Shown: positions 43,144 to 51,053 of the stretch, piece by piece
Layout of the letters: each line of letters starts with the position of its first letter
Position numbering within the stretch: the first letter of the stretch is position 1
Assembly: GCF_019904175.1 (NCBI RefSeq)
Contig: NZ_CP061913.1
Location: 1,550,001-1,614,000 of the forward strand
Direction: 5' to 3'
DNA length: 64,000 nucleotides
Source of the DNA: Dactylosporangium vinaceum
Lineage (GTDB): Bacteria; Actinomycetota; Actinomycetes; Mycobacteriales; Micromonosporaceae
Notes under the pieces: model-generated
Database searches by the model: none
What the model saw: only the letters and a program-made list of their open reading frames with translations
What the model was told of the DNA's origin: nothing
Translations under genes and position numbers: made by a program

Positions 43144-43803
43144 TCACCCTGTGGTCGTGGACGCGGCGCGCACGCAGCGCAGCCCGGAGTACACCATCCA
43201 GGCGGGTAGTGACAGCGTGACCGCCGAAGCGGCAATGGTCGGCGCCGAGCCGGTGCCGCCGGTGTGCGGGCTGAACAGGGTCAGCAGCGTGCCGCCCGCG
43301 ATGAAGAAGGCGACGACCGCGATCGCGCCGAGCCCGGTGGCCCGGACGAACGCCCGGCCGACGGCGACGTAGCGGCTGCCGATCCCGCAGGCGACCGCCG
43401 CGAGCAGCGCACCGAGGACGGCGGCGTAGCTGGCGTAGTCGACGGCGCCGGCCAGCCACAGGTAGGCCCGGCTCGGCTCCCAGTTCCAGCCGGGGGCCGC
43501 GCTGCGCCAGGCGACCTCCGAGATGATCGCCTGCGTCGCCACCCCGGCCGCGATCAGGAGCCCGGTGCGCCGGCCCTGGGCCAGAGCCAGTTCCCGCTGG
43601 TACTCCGGCGCGAGCGCGGCGACCGGCCCGAACTCGGCGACCGCGGCCCGCTCCGCCTCGACCCGGTCCAGACCGTCGGACTCGTAGTGCTCGGCCGCGT
43701 CGATCAGGCCGTCGCGGGCCTCGGCGACCAGGTCGGCCTTGGCCGCGCGGGGGCCGCGCAGCGCGCCACCCAGGGCGGTGACGTAGACGTCGATGGGTCC
43801 CAC
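43144..43803 (-). CDS. HAAS/permease-prefix domain membrane protein
   Basis: A 219-residue protein. The first 75 residues (VTALGGALRGPRAAKADLVAEARDGLIDAAEHYESDGLDRVEAERAAVAEFG) form the HAAS-type helical domain that often partners PadR regulators. Four or so transmembrane helices follow (LLIAAGVATQAIISEV; ASYAAVLGALLAAVAC; GLGAIAVVAFFIAGG; AASAVTLSLPAWMVYSG). The start is GTG 43803; a longer reading upstream has shadow composition. No PadR gene is adjacent, so the partner is elsewhere or lost. Function unknown. Confidence 0.8.
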   Translation of the reverse strand: MGPIDVYVTALGGALRGPRAAKADLVAEARDGLIDAAEHYESDGLDRVEAERAAVAEFGPVAALAPEYQRELALAQGRRTGLLIAAGVATQAIISEVAWRSAAPGWNWEPSRAYLWLAGAVDYASYAAVLGALLAAVACGIGSRYVAVGRAFVRATGLGAIAVVAFFIAGGTLLTLFSPHTGGTGSAPTIAASAVTLSLPAWMVYSGLRCVRAASTTTG

Positions 43804-43909
43804 CGGCCCAGTTTTGCGCAGGCGGCGGCCCCGGGCAGTCGGGGGTGACCCTGAGCTTTCCCGGGGTTCGCGCCGCGGGCCTGGCGATCCAGGCCTGGCC
43901 CAAGGCAGC

Positions 43910-43934
43910 CTACATGTAGTCGTTCTACATGTAG
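43910..43934. promoter_or_regulatory. Paired CTACATGTAG palindromes before the multicopper oxidase
   Basis: Two identical 10-bp palindromes CTACATGTAG (43910-43919 and 43925-43934) spaced by 5 bp, ending 11 bp before the oxidase start codon. TACA/TGTA half-sites resemble operators of the BlaI/CopY repressor family, but the two spacer bases of the cop box (TACAnnTGTA) are absent. No blaI/copY gene is in the window. Confidence 0.6.
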
Positions 43935-43945
43935 GGAGACACAAC

Positions 43946-45409
43946 GTGCGCAAGTGGCTGCTGGGTGGCCTGGCCTTGGTGCTCGTGCTGTGCGGGGGCG
44001 GAGTCGCGGCGCTCGTGTACTACTTCGCCCGGCCGCCGCTCGATGTGCGGGTGGTGTTCGACCGGGCGCTGCGGGTACCCCCGATCGCGGCTTCCCGCCC
44101 GGACGAGCAGGGCCGGCGCGTCTTCGAGCTGCAGGCCCGGCCCGGTGACTCCGACTTCGGGCACGGTGCGACCCGGACGTGGGGCTACAACGGGGCCTAC
44201 CTGGGGCCGACGCTGCGGGCGAAGCGGGGCGAGGCGGTCGCGGTCAATGTGCGCAACGCGCTCGGCGAGACCACGACCGTGCACTGGCACGGCATGCACC
44301 TGCCGGCCGCGATGGACGGCGGCCCGCACCACCCGATCGCTCCCGGCGGCTCGTTCCAGGCGGCGTGGACCGTCGACCAGCCGGCGGCGACGCTCTGGTA
44401 CCACCCGCACCCGAGCGAGCGCACCGAGACCCAGGTGTACCGGGGCCTGGCCGGGCTGTTCATCGTCGACGACGACGAGCCCGCGCAGCGGGCACTGCCG
44501 CACGACTACGGCGTCGACGACATCCCGGTGCTGGTGCAGGACAAGCAGTTCGACGGCGACCAGCTGAGCACGGGCGAGCGGTTCGGCAGCGACATCGGGG
44601 TGCTCGGCGACGAGATCCTGGTCAACGGGACGCCCCGGGCCTACCTCGACGTGCGCTCCGAGCTCGTCCGGCTCCGGCTGGTCAACGCCTCGACCGCGCG
44701 CATCTACAACTTCGGGCTGGCCGACGGGCGCCCGTTCGCGCTCGTCGGCACCGACGGCGGGCTGCTGGACCGGCCGTACATGACCGATCACGTGCGCCTG
44801 TCCGTCGGCGAGCGGGCCGAGATCGTTGTGGCGCTCGAGCCGGGCGAGCGGCTGACGCTGCGCAGCGAGCAGGCCCTCGGCGGGGATCTGGAGAGCAAGT
44901 TCAACGGCGGCCGCGACGCGTTCGACATCCTGCAGCTGCGCGCGGGCGCGTCGCTGACCCCGGCGACGCTGCCGAAGACCCTCGTCGCCACGCCCCGGCT
45001 CGACCCCGAGCGGGCCGCGCAGACCCGCAGTTTCGTGTTCCAGGGCCGGGAGATCAGCGGCCGGGGGATGGACATGAGCCGCGCGGACGCGGTGGTCGTG
45101 AAGGACACGATCGAGGTCTGGAACGTCGCCAACGGCCACGACACGCCGCACAGCTTCCACATCCACGACGTGCAGTTCCAGGTGCTGCTCGTCGACGGGC
45201 GGGCGCCGCCGCCGGAGCTGTCCGGGTGGAAGGACACCGTGTTCCTGGCGCCGAAGCAGCGCTACCGGGTGATCGCGCGGTTCGCCGACTACGCCGACCC
45301 GGCGACCGCGTACATGTTCCACTGCCACGTCCTCAGGCACGAGGACGAGGGGATGATGGGTCAGTTCGTCGTGGTCGAGCCGGGCCAGCAGCCGCGACTG
45401 CACGGGTGA
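43946..45409 (+). CDS. Multicopper oxidase (CueO/bilirubin-oxidase-like)
   Basis: A 487-residue three-cupredoxin enzyme. The N terminus is one hydrophobic segment (WLLGGLALVLVLCGGGVAALVYYF), a signal anchor or lipoprotein-like leader. All copper motifs are intact: H113-W-H-G-M-H118, WYHPHPSE, H402-SFHIH and HC460HVLRHEDEGMM, with Met as the type 1 axial ligand. It oxidises Cu(I), phenolics or bilirubin-like compounds outside the membrane. GTG 43946 has GGGAG at proper spacing. It is divergent from the HAAS gene. Confidence 0.95.
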   Translation: MRKWLLGGLALVLVLCGGGVAALVYYFARPPLDVRVVFDRALRVPPIAASRPDEQGRRVFELQARPGDSDFGHGATRTWGYNGAYLGPTLRAKRGEAVAVNVRNALGETTTVHWHGMHLPAAMDGGPHHPIAPGGSFQAAWTVDQPAATLWYHPHPSERTETQVYRGLAGLFIVDDDEPAQRALPHDYGVDDIPVLVQDKQFDGDQLSTGERFGSDIGVLGDEILVNGTPRAYLDVRSELVRLRLVNASTARIYNFGLADGRPFALVGTDGGLLDRPYMTDHVRLSVGERAEIVVALEPGERLTLRSEQALGGDLESKFNGGRDAFDILQLRAGASLTPATLPKTLVATPRLDPERAAQTRSFVFQGREISGRGMDMSRADAVVVKDTIEVWNVANGHDTPHSFHIHDVQFQVLLVDGRAPPPELSGWKDTVFLAPKQRYRVIARFADYADPATAYMFHCHVLRHEDEGMMGQFVVVEPGQQPRLHG

Positions 45410-45413
45410 GAGG

Positions 45414-45449
45414 GTGCCGGGCCCCCCGTGGCGGCGCGGGGCCCGGCAC
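45414..45449 (+). terminator. Terminator hairpin after multicopper oxidase
   Basis: GTGCCGGGCCCC (45414-45425) pairs with GGGGCCCGGCAC (45438-45449), 5 bp after the stop; loop 12 nt, no T-run. Confidence 0.75.
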
Positions 45450-45565
45450 GTCTCGCAAGCGTTCTGTTGTCCCCGTACAACTCAACGAGAACGGCTCTGT
45501 GACGGGCACTACACATCGATCAACGCCCCCATGTCAAGGGGTCGGCCAGCCGGGGGTGTCCGGGA

Positions 45566-46927
45566 TCACCGAGGGTCCCCGAGGTCCGTGCGCAATGCAA
45601 CGGCAAGGTCTCCCTCGGTACCCGTCCAGGCCCGATAGCCGTCGGGACGCACCAGGATGCAGCGGTCGTGCCGCGCGTGCACGAGGCGGTCCTCGTACCC
45701 CCGTGGCGCCTGCGGTGCCAGCAGCGCGAAACGGCCGGTGCGCAGCAGCTCGTAGAGGCGCCCGGAGCCGGTTTCGACGTCCGCCTGGCGGGGCGCGTGC
45801 GGGTAGTCGATGCCGATCCCCGACACCGTCCCGGTCAGGGCGCGCTGGGCCGGTGGCAGGTGCAGGGCGAGGTTCGCGAGCGCGTCGCGGCCGAGGCGGG
45901 CGGCCCGGGACTGCAGCAGTGCCAGGCGGATCAGGCCGCCGCTGGTGCGCAGCACGAGCTTGCCGACGGCGTGGCGCTCGGTGTGGTACGTGTCGAGCAG
46001 GCCCGCGGGGGCCCAGCCGGCCGCCGCCGCGGCGAGCTTCCAGCCGAGGTTCGCGGCGTCCTGCAGGCCCGTGTTCATGCCCTGGCCGCCGGCCGGGGAG
46101 TGCACGTGCGCGGCGTCGCCGGCGAGGAAGACGCGGCCGGTGCGGTAGCGCTCCACCTGCCGCTCGTCGCTGTGGAACCGCGACAGCCAGCGGCACTCGC
46201 CCATCCCGAAGTCGGTGCCGAACGCGGCCCGCACCGTGTCGCGCACCTCGTCCAGCTCCAGCGGCGTGTCGTCGGAGACCTGGTGGCCGCGGTTCCAGGC
46301 GAACACCCGATACCACCCGTCGCCGAACGGCGCGATGAACGCGAACGCCGCCCCGACCGCGTTGACGGTGATGGCGTCGGCCGGTGGCTCGGCCATCCGC
46401 ACGTCGGCCAGCATCAGCGAGCGGACCGCGCCGCGGCCGGGGAAGTCCAGGCCCAGCGCCTGGCGCACGCCGCTGCGGGCACCGTCGGCCCCGACGAGGT
46501 AGTCGGCGGCGTAGGAGCCCTGATCGGTGTCGACCGTGACGCCGCGCTCGTCCTGGCGCAGGCCGGTCACCGCGGTGCCGCGCACGATCCGGGCGCCCGC
46601 CTTCACGGCCCGCTCCTCGAGGATCCGCTCGACGTTGTACTGCGGGGTGATGAGCACGTAGTCGTACCGCGACGGCAGCGCGCCGAGGTCGACCGAGACG
46701 TGGCCGAACAGTCGCAGCCGGGTCACCCGCGTGCCTGTCGCGATGACCTCGTCGGCCAGGCCACGGGCGTCGAGCTGCTCCAGCGTGCGCGCGTGCACGG
46801 CGAACGCCCGGGTCAGGTTGGACTCCCCGGCGCGCCGCTCCAGCACGGTGACCTCGACGCCGGCGGCGGCCAGGTCCCCGGCGAGCAGCAGGCCGGTCGG
46901 CCCCGCTCCGGCGATCACGGTCTGCAT
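45566..46927 (-). CDS. FAD-dependent aromatic monooxygenase (rifampicin/PHBH-like)
   Basis: A 453-residue class A flavin monooxygenase. GAGPTGLLLAGDLAAAGVEVTVLERR is the FAD-binding GxGxxG start, the middle DG motif is YLVGADGARSGVRQALGL, and the GD motif is GRVFLAGDAAHVHSPAGGQGMNTGLQDAANLGWKLA. A C-terminal thioredoxin-like remnant (LVRPDGYRAW) ends the protein as in the polyketide hydroxylase and rifampicin monooxygenase group. GGAGG lies before ATG 46927. It is divergent from an MFS gene with palindromes between, so they may detoxify and export one compound. The substrate cannot be assigned. Confidence 0.94.
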   Translation of the reverse strand: MQTVIAGAGPTGLLLAGDLAAAGVEVTVLERRAGESNLTRAFAVHARTLEQLDARGLADEVIATGTRVTRLRLFGHVSVDLGALPSRYDYVLITPQYNVERILEERAVKAGARIVRGTAVTGLRQDERGVTVDTDQGSYAADYLVGADGARSGVRQALGLDFPGRGAVRSLMLADVRMAEPPADAITVNAVGAAFAFIAPFGDGWYRVFAWNRGHQVSDDTPLELDEVRDTVRAAFGTDFGMGECRWLSRFHSDERQVERYRTGRVFLAGDAAHVHSPAGGQGMNTGLQDAANLGWKLAAAAAGWAPAGLLDTYHTERHAVGKLVLRTSGGLIRLALLQSRAARLGRDALANLALHLPPAQRALTGTVSGIGIDYPHAPRQADVETGSGRLYELLRTGRFALLAPQAPRGYEDRLVHARHDRCILVRPDGYRAWTGTEGDLAVALRTDLGDPR

Positions 46928-46945
46928 GGGCTTCCTCCTCGCGCG

Positions 46946-46980
46946 TTTGCCAACATGTGTTGGCAAACAATTGTTGGCAC
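46946..46980. promoter_or_regulatory. Overlapping TGCCAACA palindromes, operator of FAD monooxygenase
   Basis: TTTGCCAACA (46946-46955) and TGTTGGCAAA (46958-46967) are exact complements around TG, and a further half-site TTGTTGGCA lies at 46971-46979. It begins 18 bp before the monooxygenase ATG. Repressor family unknown (TetR or MarR is plausible). Confidence 0.75.
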
Positions 46981-47031
46981 GCAGTCGAGCCGATGTCAAC
47001 GGGTGCTGAAATACGGCCTCGGCTTGACCTG

Positions 47032-47041
47032 AACACGTGTT
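47032..47041. promoter_or_regulatory. AACACGTGTT palindrome before the MFS gene
   Basis: A 10-bp palindrome 19 bp before the GTG start of the MFS gene, extended imperfectly to 14 bp (TGAACACGTGTTGA). It differs from the site before the monooxygenase. Candidate operator. Confidence 0.4.
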
Positions 47042-47060
47042 GAAGTGCGAGGTTGGCGGC

Positions 47061-48410
47061 GTGGAGAACCGACGCACGCTCACCGCCGGCATGGTGACGC
47101 TTGTCACGCTCATCGCGTTCGAGGCGGTCGCGGTGACCTCGGCCATGCCGAGCGTCGCCCGGGCCCTCGGCGGGCTCGCGCTGTACGGCTTCGCCTTCGG
47201 CGGCGCCCTGGCCACGAGCGTGGTCGGGACGGTGCTCGGCGGCTCCTGGTGCGACCGCGCGGGCCCGGCCCGGCCGACGGCTGTCGGGGTGGCGCTGTTC
47301 TGCCTGGGGCTGCTGGTCGCCGGCCTGGCCCCGCAGATGTGGGTGCTCGTCCTGGGTCGGCTGGTGCAGGGCTTCGGCGGGGGCCTGGTGAACGTGGCCC
47401 TCTTCGTGATCATCGGGCGGGCGTATCCGGCGTCGCAGCACGCGCGGGTGATCTCGTTCATCTCGGCGGCGTGGGTGCTGCCGGCGATCCTGGGGCCGGC
47501 CGTCGCCGGCCTGATCGTGGACACGCTCGGCTGGCGCTGGGTGTTCCTGCTGGTCGTCGTGGCCGCCGTACCGGCGTTCGCGGTCATCTGGCGGCCGGTT
47601 GCGGCCATCTCGGTGCTGGCGGGGACGCCGGCCTCCGCGCGGGCGTGGTGGGCGGCCGGGGCGGCGGTCGGGGCACTGGTCCTCTACGTCGGCGGGCACT
47701 GGGCCCTGCTCGTGGCCGGCTTCGCGATCGTCGCGGTGTGCGGGGTCCGGCTGCTGCCCCGCGGCACGCTCACCCTCGCCCGCGGCCTGCCGGCGGTCGT
47801 GCTCCTGCGCGGGCTGGCCGGCGCCGCGTTCATGCAGGCCGACGTGTTCATCCCCCTGCTGCTCACCCGGGAGCGCGGGTTCAGCCCGGCGCTGGCCGGC
47901 CTGAGCGTCACCGTCGGCGCGCTGTTCTGGTCGGCCGGGTCCTGGGTGCAGGCGCGGCAGGGCCAGCGGCTCTCCGACCCGGCCCGGCTGCGGATCGGCG
48001 CGGCCTCGATCGCGGTCGGCGTGCTCTCGGCGATGGCCGTGACTGCCGCGGCGGTACCGGTATCCGTCGTCATCGCCGGCTGGTGCTTCGCCGGCCTGGG
48101 CATGGGCCTGGTCTCGCCGGGCGCGACGACCCTGGTGCTGCGCCTGTCGCACCCGGCCGAGCAGGGCGCGAACAGCTCCGCCCTGTCGGTGTCCGACGCG
48201 CTGCTGACGACCGTCGCCCTGGCCGCCGGCGGCTCGCTGTTCGCCGCGCTCGTCGACAGGGGTCCGGTCGCCTACCTCGTCGCGTTCGCGGTGGCGCTCG
48301 TCCCCGCGGCCGCCGGGGTGCTCGTCGCCGGTCGTACTTTCGGCGGATCTGCCGGGCCGGAGGCCCCCTTAGCATTGGCGGGTGAGCGTGCGGGTGCTGG
48401 TCGCGGATGA
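47061..48410 (+). CDS. MFS transporter
   Basis: A 449-residue major facilitator with about 14 hydrophobic segments. Motif A is GGSWCDRAGPARPTAVG, followed by LVLGRLVQGFGGGLVNVALFVIIGR and a motif C-like AAWVLPAILGPAVAGLIVDTLGWRWVFLL. GTG 47061 with GAGG upstream is the chosen start, since residues further upstream overlap the palindrome. It is divergent from the FAD monooxygenase. Its 3' end overlaps the response regulator start by 29 bp. The substrate is unknown; export of the monooxygenase substrate or product is an inference. Confidence 0.92.
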   Translation: MENRRTLTAGMVTLVTLIAFEAVAVTSAMPSVARALGGLALYGFAFGGALATSVVGTVLGGSWCDRAGPARPTAVGVALFCLGLLVAGLAPQMWVLVLGRLVQGFGGGLVNVALFVIIGRAYPASQHARVISFISAAWVLPAILGPAVAGLIVDTLGWRWVFLLVVVAAVPAFAVIWRPVAAISVLAGTPASARAWWAAGAAVGALVLYVGGHWALLVAGFAIVAVCGVRLLPRGTLTLARGLPAVVLLRGLAGAAFMQADVFIPLLLTRERGFSPALAGLSVTVGALFWSAGSWVQARQGQRLSDPARLRIGAASIAVGVLSAMAVTAAAVPVSVVIAGWCFAGLGMGLVSPGATTLVLRLSHPAEQGANSSALSVSDALLTTVALAAGGSLFAALVDRGPVAYLVAFAVALVPAAAGVLVAGRTFGGSAGPEAPLALAGERAGAGRG

Positions 48411-49044
48411 TCAGGAGATCGTCCGGACCGGGCTGACGATGATCCTCAACGCCCAGCCCGGCATCGAGGTGGTGGCCGAGGCCCCCGACGGGCGGCGCGC
48501 CGTCGACCTGGCCCGGCAGCTGCGCCCGGATGTGTGCCTGCTCGACGTGCGCATGCCCGAGATGGACGGCCTGGAGGCGACGCGGCTGCTGGCCGGGCCC
48601 GACGTCGCCGACCCGCTCGCCGTCGTCGTCATCACCACGTTCGACCTTGACGAGTACGTCTACGCGGCCCTGCGCGCCGGTGCCCGCGGCTTCCTGCTCA
48701 AGGACGCCGGCCCGGCCCTGCTGTCCCAGGCCGTCCACGCGGCCGCGAACGGCGACGCGCTCATCGCCCCGAGCGTGACCACCCGGCTGCTGCGCACATT
48801 CGCCGACGCCGCCCCGGCCCGCCCGCCGCGCCAGCCGGTCGATCCGCTCACCGACCGCGAGGAGCAGGTCCTGGCCCGGGTGGCCCGGGGCCGCACCAAC
48901 AACGAGATCGCCGACGAGCTGTTCATCACGCTGAGCACCGTCAAGACCCACGTGACAGCGCTGATGCTGAAGCTCGGCGTGCGCAACCGGGTAGAGATCG
49001 CGATGTGGGCGTACGAGACGAACCGGGTGCGGCCGGGCGCCTGA
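48382..49044 (+). CDS. NarL/LuxR-type response regulator, orphan
   Basis: A 220-residue response regulator: D9-D10, phosphoacceptor D55 in CLLDVRMPEMDGLEATRLL, Thr in VVVITTFDLDEYV, Lys in FLLKDAGPAL, and a C-terminal LuxR helix-turn-helix LTDREEQVLARVARGRTNNEIADELFITLSTVKTHVTALM. It begins inside the end of the MFS gene, so the two are co-transcribed. No histidine kinase gene adjoins it, which is unusual for the NarL class. The phosphate donor is unknown. Confidence 0.95.
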   Translation: MSVRVLVADDQEIVRTGLTMILNAQPGIEVVAEAPDGRRAVDLARQLRPDVCLLDVRMPEMDGLEATRLLAGPDVADPLAVVVITTFDLDEYVYAALRAGARGFLLKDAGPALLSQAVHAAANGDALIAPSVTTRLLRTFADAAPARPPRQPVDPLTDREEQVLARVARGRTNNEIADELFITLSTVKTHVTALMLKLGVRNRVEIAMWAYETNRVRPGA

Positions 49045-49142
49045 GCCGGCCCGGTCGTAGGCGGGAGCCGGACTTTCGGCCGGTTCGCGAGCCGGTCCGC
49101 GGACCGATGTGCCGGGCCCGGCCGCAGCCGACCATCGATGCC

Positions 49143-49829
49143 ATGACGACCGTTACCGCACCGAAGCAGCGCCGCCGCCGCCGCGACTGGCCCATCGTCG
49201 GCGGCCTGATCCTGCTGGCCTTCGTGCCTTCGATCGCCGGCGCCCTGCGCGTCGCCCAGCTCACCGGCGGCGTCGAGCGCACCGCCGGCAACGCCCGCTT
49301 CGTCGACATGCCGGCCCCGGTGATCGTCCACATCGTCGGCGCCGTCACCTACGCGATCCTCGGTGCGCTGCAGTTCGCCCCCGGCTTCCGCCGCACGCAC
49401 CGCCGCTGGCACCGCATCTCGGGCCGGGTCCTGGTGCTCGCCGGCCTCGCGGTCGCGCTCTCCGGCCTGTGGATGACGACCTTCTACGACCTTCCGGACA
49501 CCGACAACGCGGCGACGAACGCCACCCGCTATGTCGTTGGCGTCTTCATGGTGGTCGCGATCGTGCTGGGCTTCACGGCCATCCGCCGGCGCGACTTCCA
49601 CGCGCACCGGGCGTGGATGATGCGCGCCTACGCGGTCGCCATGGCCGCCGGGACGCAGGTCGTCACCAGCGTGCCGCTGCTGCTGCTGCCGATCGAGGCG
49701 GGCACGCCGGCGTTCGCCGCCTGGCGCTCGGTGGCCATGATCGGCGCCTGGGTGCTGAACCTGGCGATCGCGGAGGTCATCATCCGCCGGTCCGCGCCGC
49801 CCCGGCGGCCGCTTGTCGGTGCGGTGTAG
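49143..49829 (+). CDS. DUF2306 membrane protein
   Basis: A 228-residue protein with an Arg-rich start (PKQRRRRRDWP) and about six transmembrane helices. HRRWHRISGRVLVLAGLAVALSGLWM and DFHAHRAWMMRAYAVAMAAGTQVVTSV are the conserved His-containing parts of DUF2306, which may bind haem, though the function is unproven. It stands 98 bp after the response regulator on the same strand, with a GC-rich gap. It could belong to the regulator's transcription unit. Confidence 0.88.
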   Translation: MTTVTAPKQRRRRRDWPIVGGLILLAFVPSIAGALRVAQLTGGVERTAGNARFVDMPAPVIVHIVGAVTYAILGALQFAPGFRRTHRRWHRISGRVLVLAGLAVALSGLWMTTFYDLPDTDNAATNATRYVVGVFMVVAIVLGFTAIRRRDFHAHRAWMMRAYAVAMAAGTQVVTSVPLLLLPIEAGTPAFAAWRSVAMIGAWVLNLAIAEVIIRRSAPPRRPLVGAV

Positions 49830-49864
49830 CTGCCGTGTCAGCGGTACCCCACAGCCTTGCCCTC

Positions 49865-50974
49865 ATGAGTTCGCAACTGCCCACTCCAGTCACCATCGTC
49901 GGCGCCGGCCTCGGCGGTCTCACCCTGGCCCGCGTCCTGCACGTCCACGGCATCGCGTCGGTCGTCTACGAGGCCGACGCCTCACCGGCCGCCCGCGCGC
50001 AGGGCGGCATGCTCGACATCCACGACTACAACGGCCAGGCCGCGCTGGCCGCGGCCGGCCTGGCCGACGAGTTCCGGGCCATCGTCCTGCCCGGCCGCGA
50101 GTCCATGCGCGTCATGGACCCGGACGGGACCGTCCGCTTCGACCGGGCCGACGACGGCACAGGCGGCAGCCCCGAGGCGCAGCGGGGCGCGCTGCGGCAG
50201 ATGCTGCTCGACTCCCTGCCGCCCGAAACCGTCAAGTGGGGCCACCGGCTCAGCGCCGTGCGGCCCCTCGGCGCCGGGCGCCACGAGGTGACATTCGCCG
50301 GCGGCACCGTCGCCGTCACGGACCTGCTCGTCGGCGCGGACGGCGCCTGGTCGCGGGTCCGGCCGCTGCTGAGCGACGCCACGCCGGCGTACGCGGGCAA
50401 CGGCTCGTTCGAGACGTTCCTCCTCGACGCCGACCGCCGTCACCCGGCCACCGCGCGGGCCGTCGGCGGCGGGTCGCTGTTCGTGTTCGACCGGACCGCG
50501 GGGAAGGTGTTCCTGGCGCACCGGGAGAGCGACGGGAACCTGCACACGTACCTGTGGCTGGCCCGCCCGGCGCAGTGGTTCGCCACGGCGGACCCGGCGG
50601 CGGAGGTGTCAAGGTGGGCGCCGGAGCTGGCCGCCCTGATCACATCGAGCGACACCGAGCCCGTCCACCGCCTCCACCACACCCTGCCGCCCGACCACCG
50701 CTGGCCCCGGGTCCCGGGCGTCACCCTCCTCGGCGACGCCGCACACCTGCAACCCCCCAACGGCGAGGGCGCCAACCTGGCCATGCAGGACGCCGCCGAA
50801 CTCGGCACGGCCATCGCCGCCCACGCCGGCGACGTCGAGGCCGCCCTCGCCGCCTACGAGCGGGACATGTTCCCCCGCAGCGCCGCCGCCGCGGCCGCGG
50901 GCGCCGACATGCTCGACCTGCTGCTGGGCCCCGACGGCGCCGAGAACCTGCTGGCCACCTTCGCCGGCTCCTGA
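49865..50974 (+). CDS. FAD-dependent monooxygenase (TetX-like)
   Basis: A 369-residue class A flavoprotein. TIVGAGLGGLTLARVLHVHGIASVVYEAD is the FAD motif, AQGGMLDIHDYNGQAALAAAGL and LVGADGAWSRVRPLLSDATPAYAG are typical of the TetX/tetracycline-oxidoreductase subfamily, and GVTLLGDAAHLQPPNGEGANLAMQDAAELG is the GD motif. ATG 49865 is chosen since it precedes the FAD strand. It is 35 bp after the DUF2306 gene. TetX enzymes hydroxylate tetracyclines, but most relatives act on other compounds, so resistance is only a possibility. Confidence 0.93.
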   Translation: MSSQLPTPVTIVGAGLGGLTLARVLHVHGIASVVYEADASPAARAQGGMLDIHDYNGQAALAAAGLADEFRAIVLPGRESMRVMDPDGTVRFDRADDGTGGSPEAQRGALRQMLLDSLPPETVKWGHRLSAVRPLGAGRHEVTFAGGTVAVTDLLVGADGAWSRVRPLLSDATPAYAGNGSFETFLLDADRRHPATARAVGGGSLFVFDRTAGKVFLAHRESDGNLHTYLWLARPAQWFATADPAAEVSRWAPELAALITSSDTEPVHRLHHTLPPDHRWPRVPGVTLLGDAAHLQPPNGEGANLAMQDAAELGTAIAAHAGDVEAALAAYERDMFPRSAAAAAAGADMLDLLLGPDGAENLLATFAGS

Positions 50975-51053
50975 GCCCGGCCCGCATGCACCGCCCGCCG
51001 CCTGGTTCCCGGTGCCCGGGCGGCGGGCCGGGGAGGGTGAGCGATGATGGGGC

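Noticed and set aside
49865-50974. Tetracycline resistance by TetX
   Set aside because: The fold and motifs match the TetX subfamily, but most members of this group have other substrates and no other resistance context is present, so no resistance claim is made.
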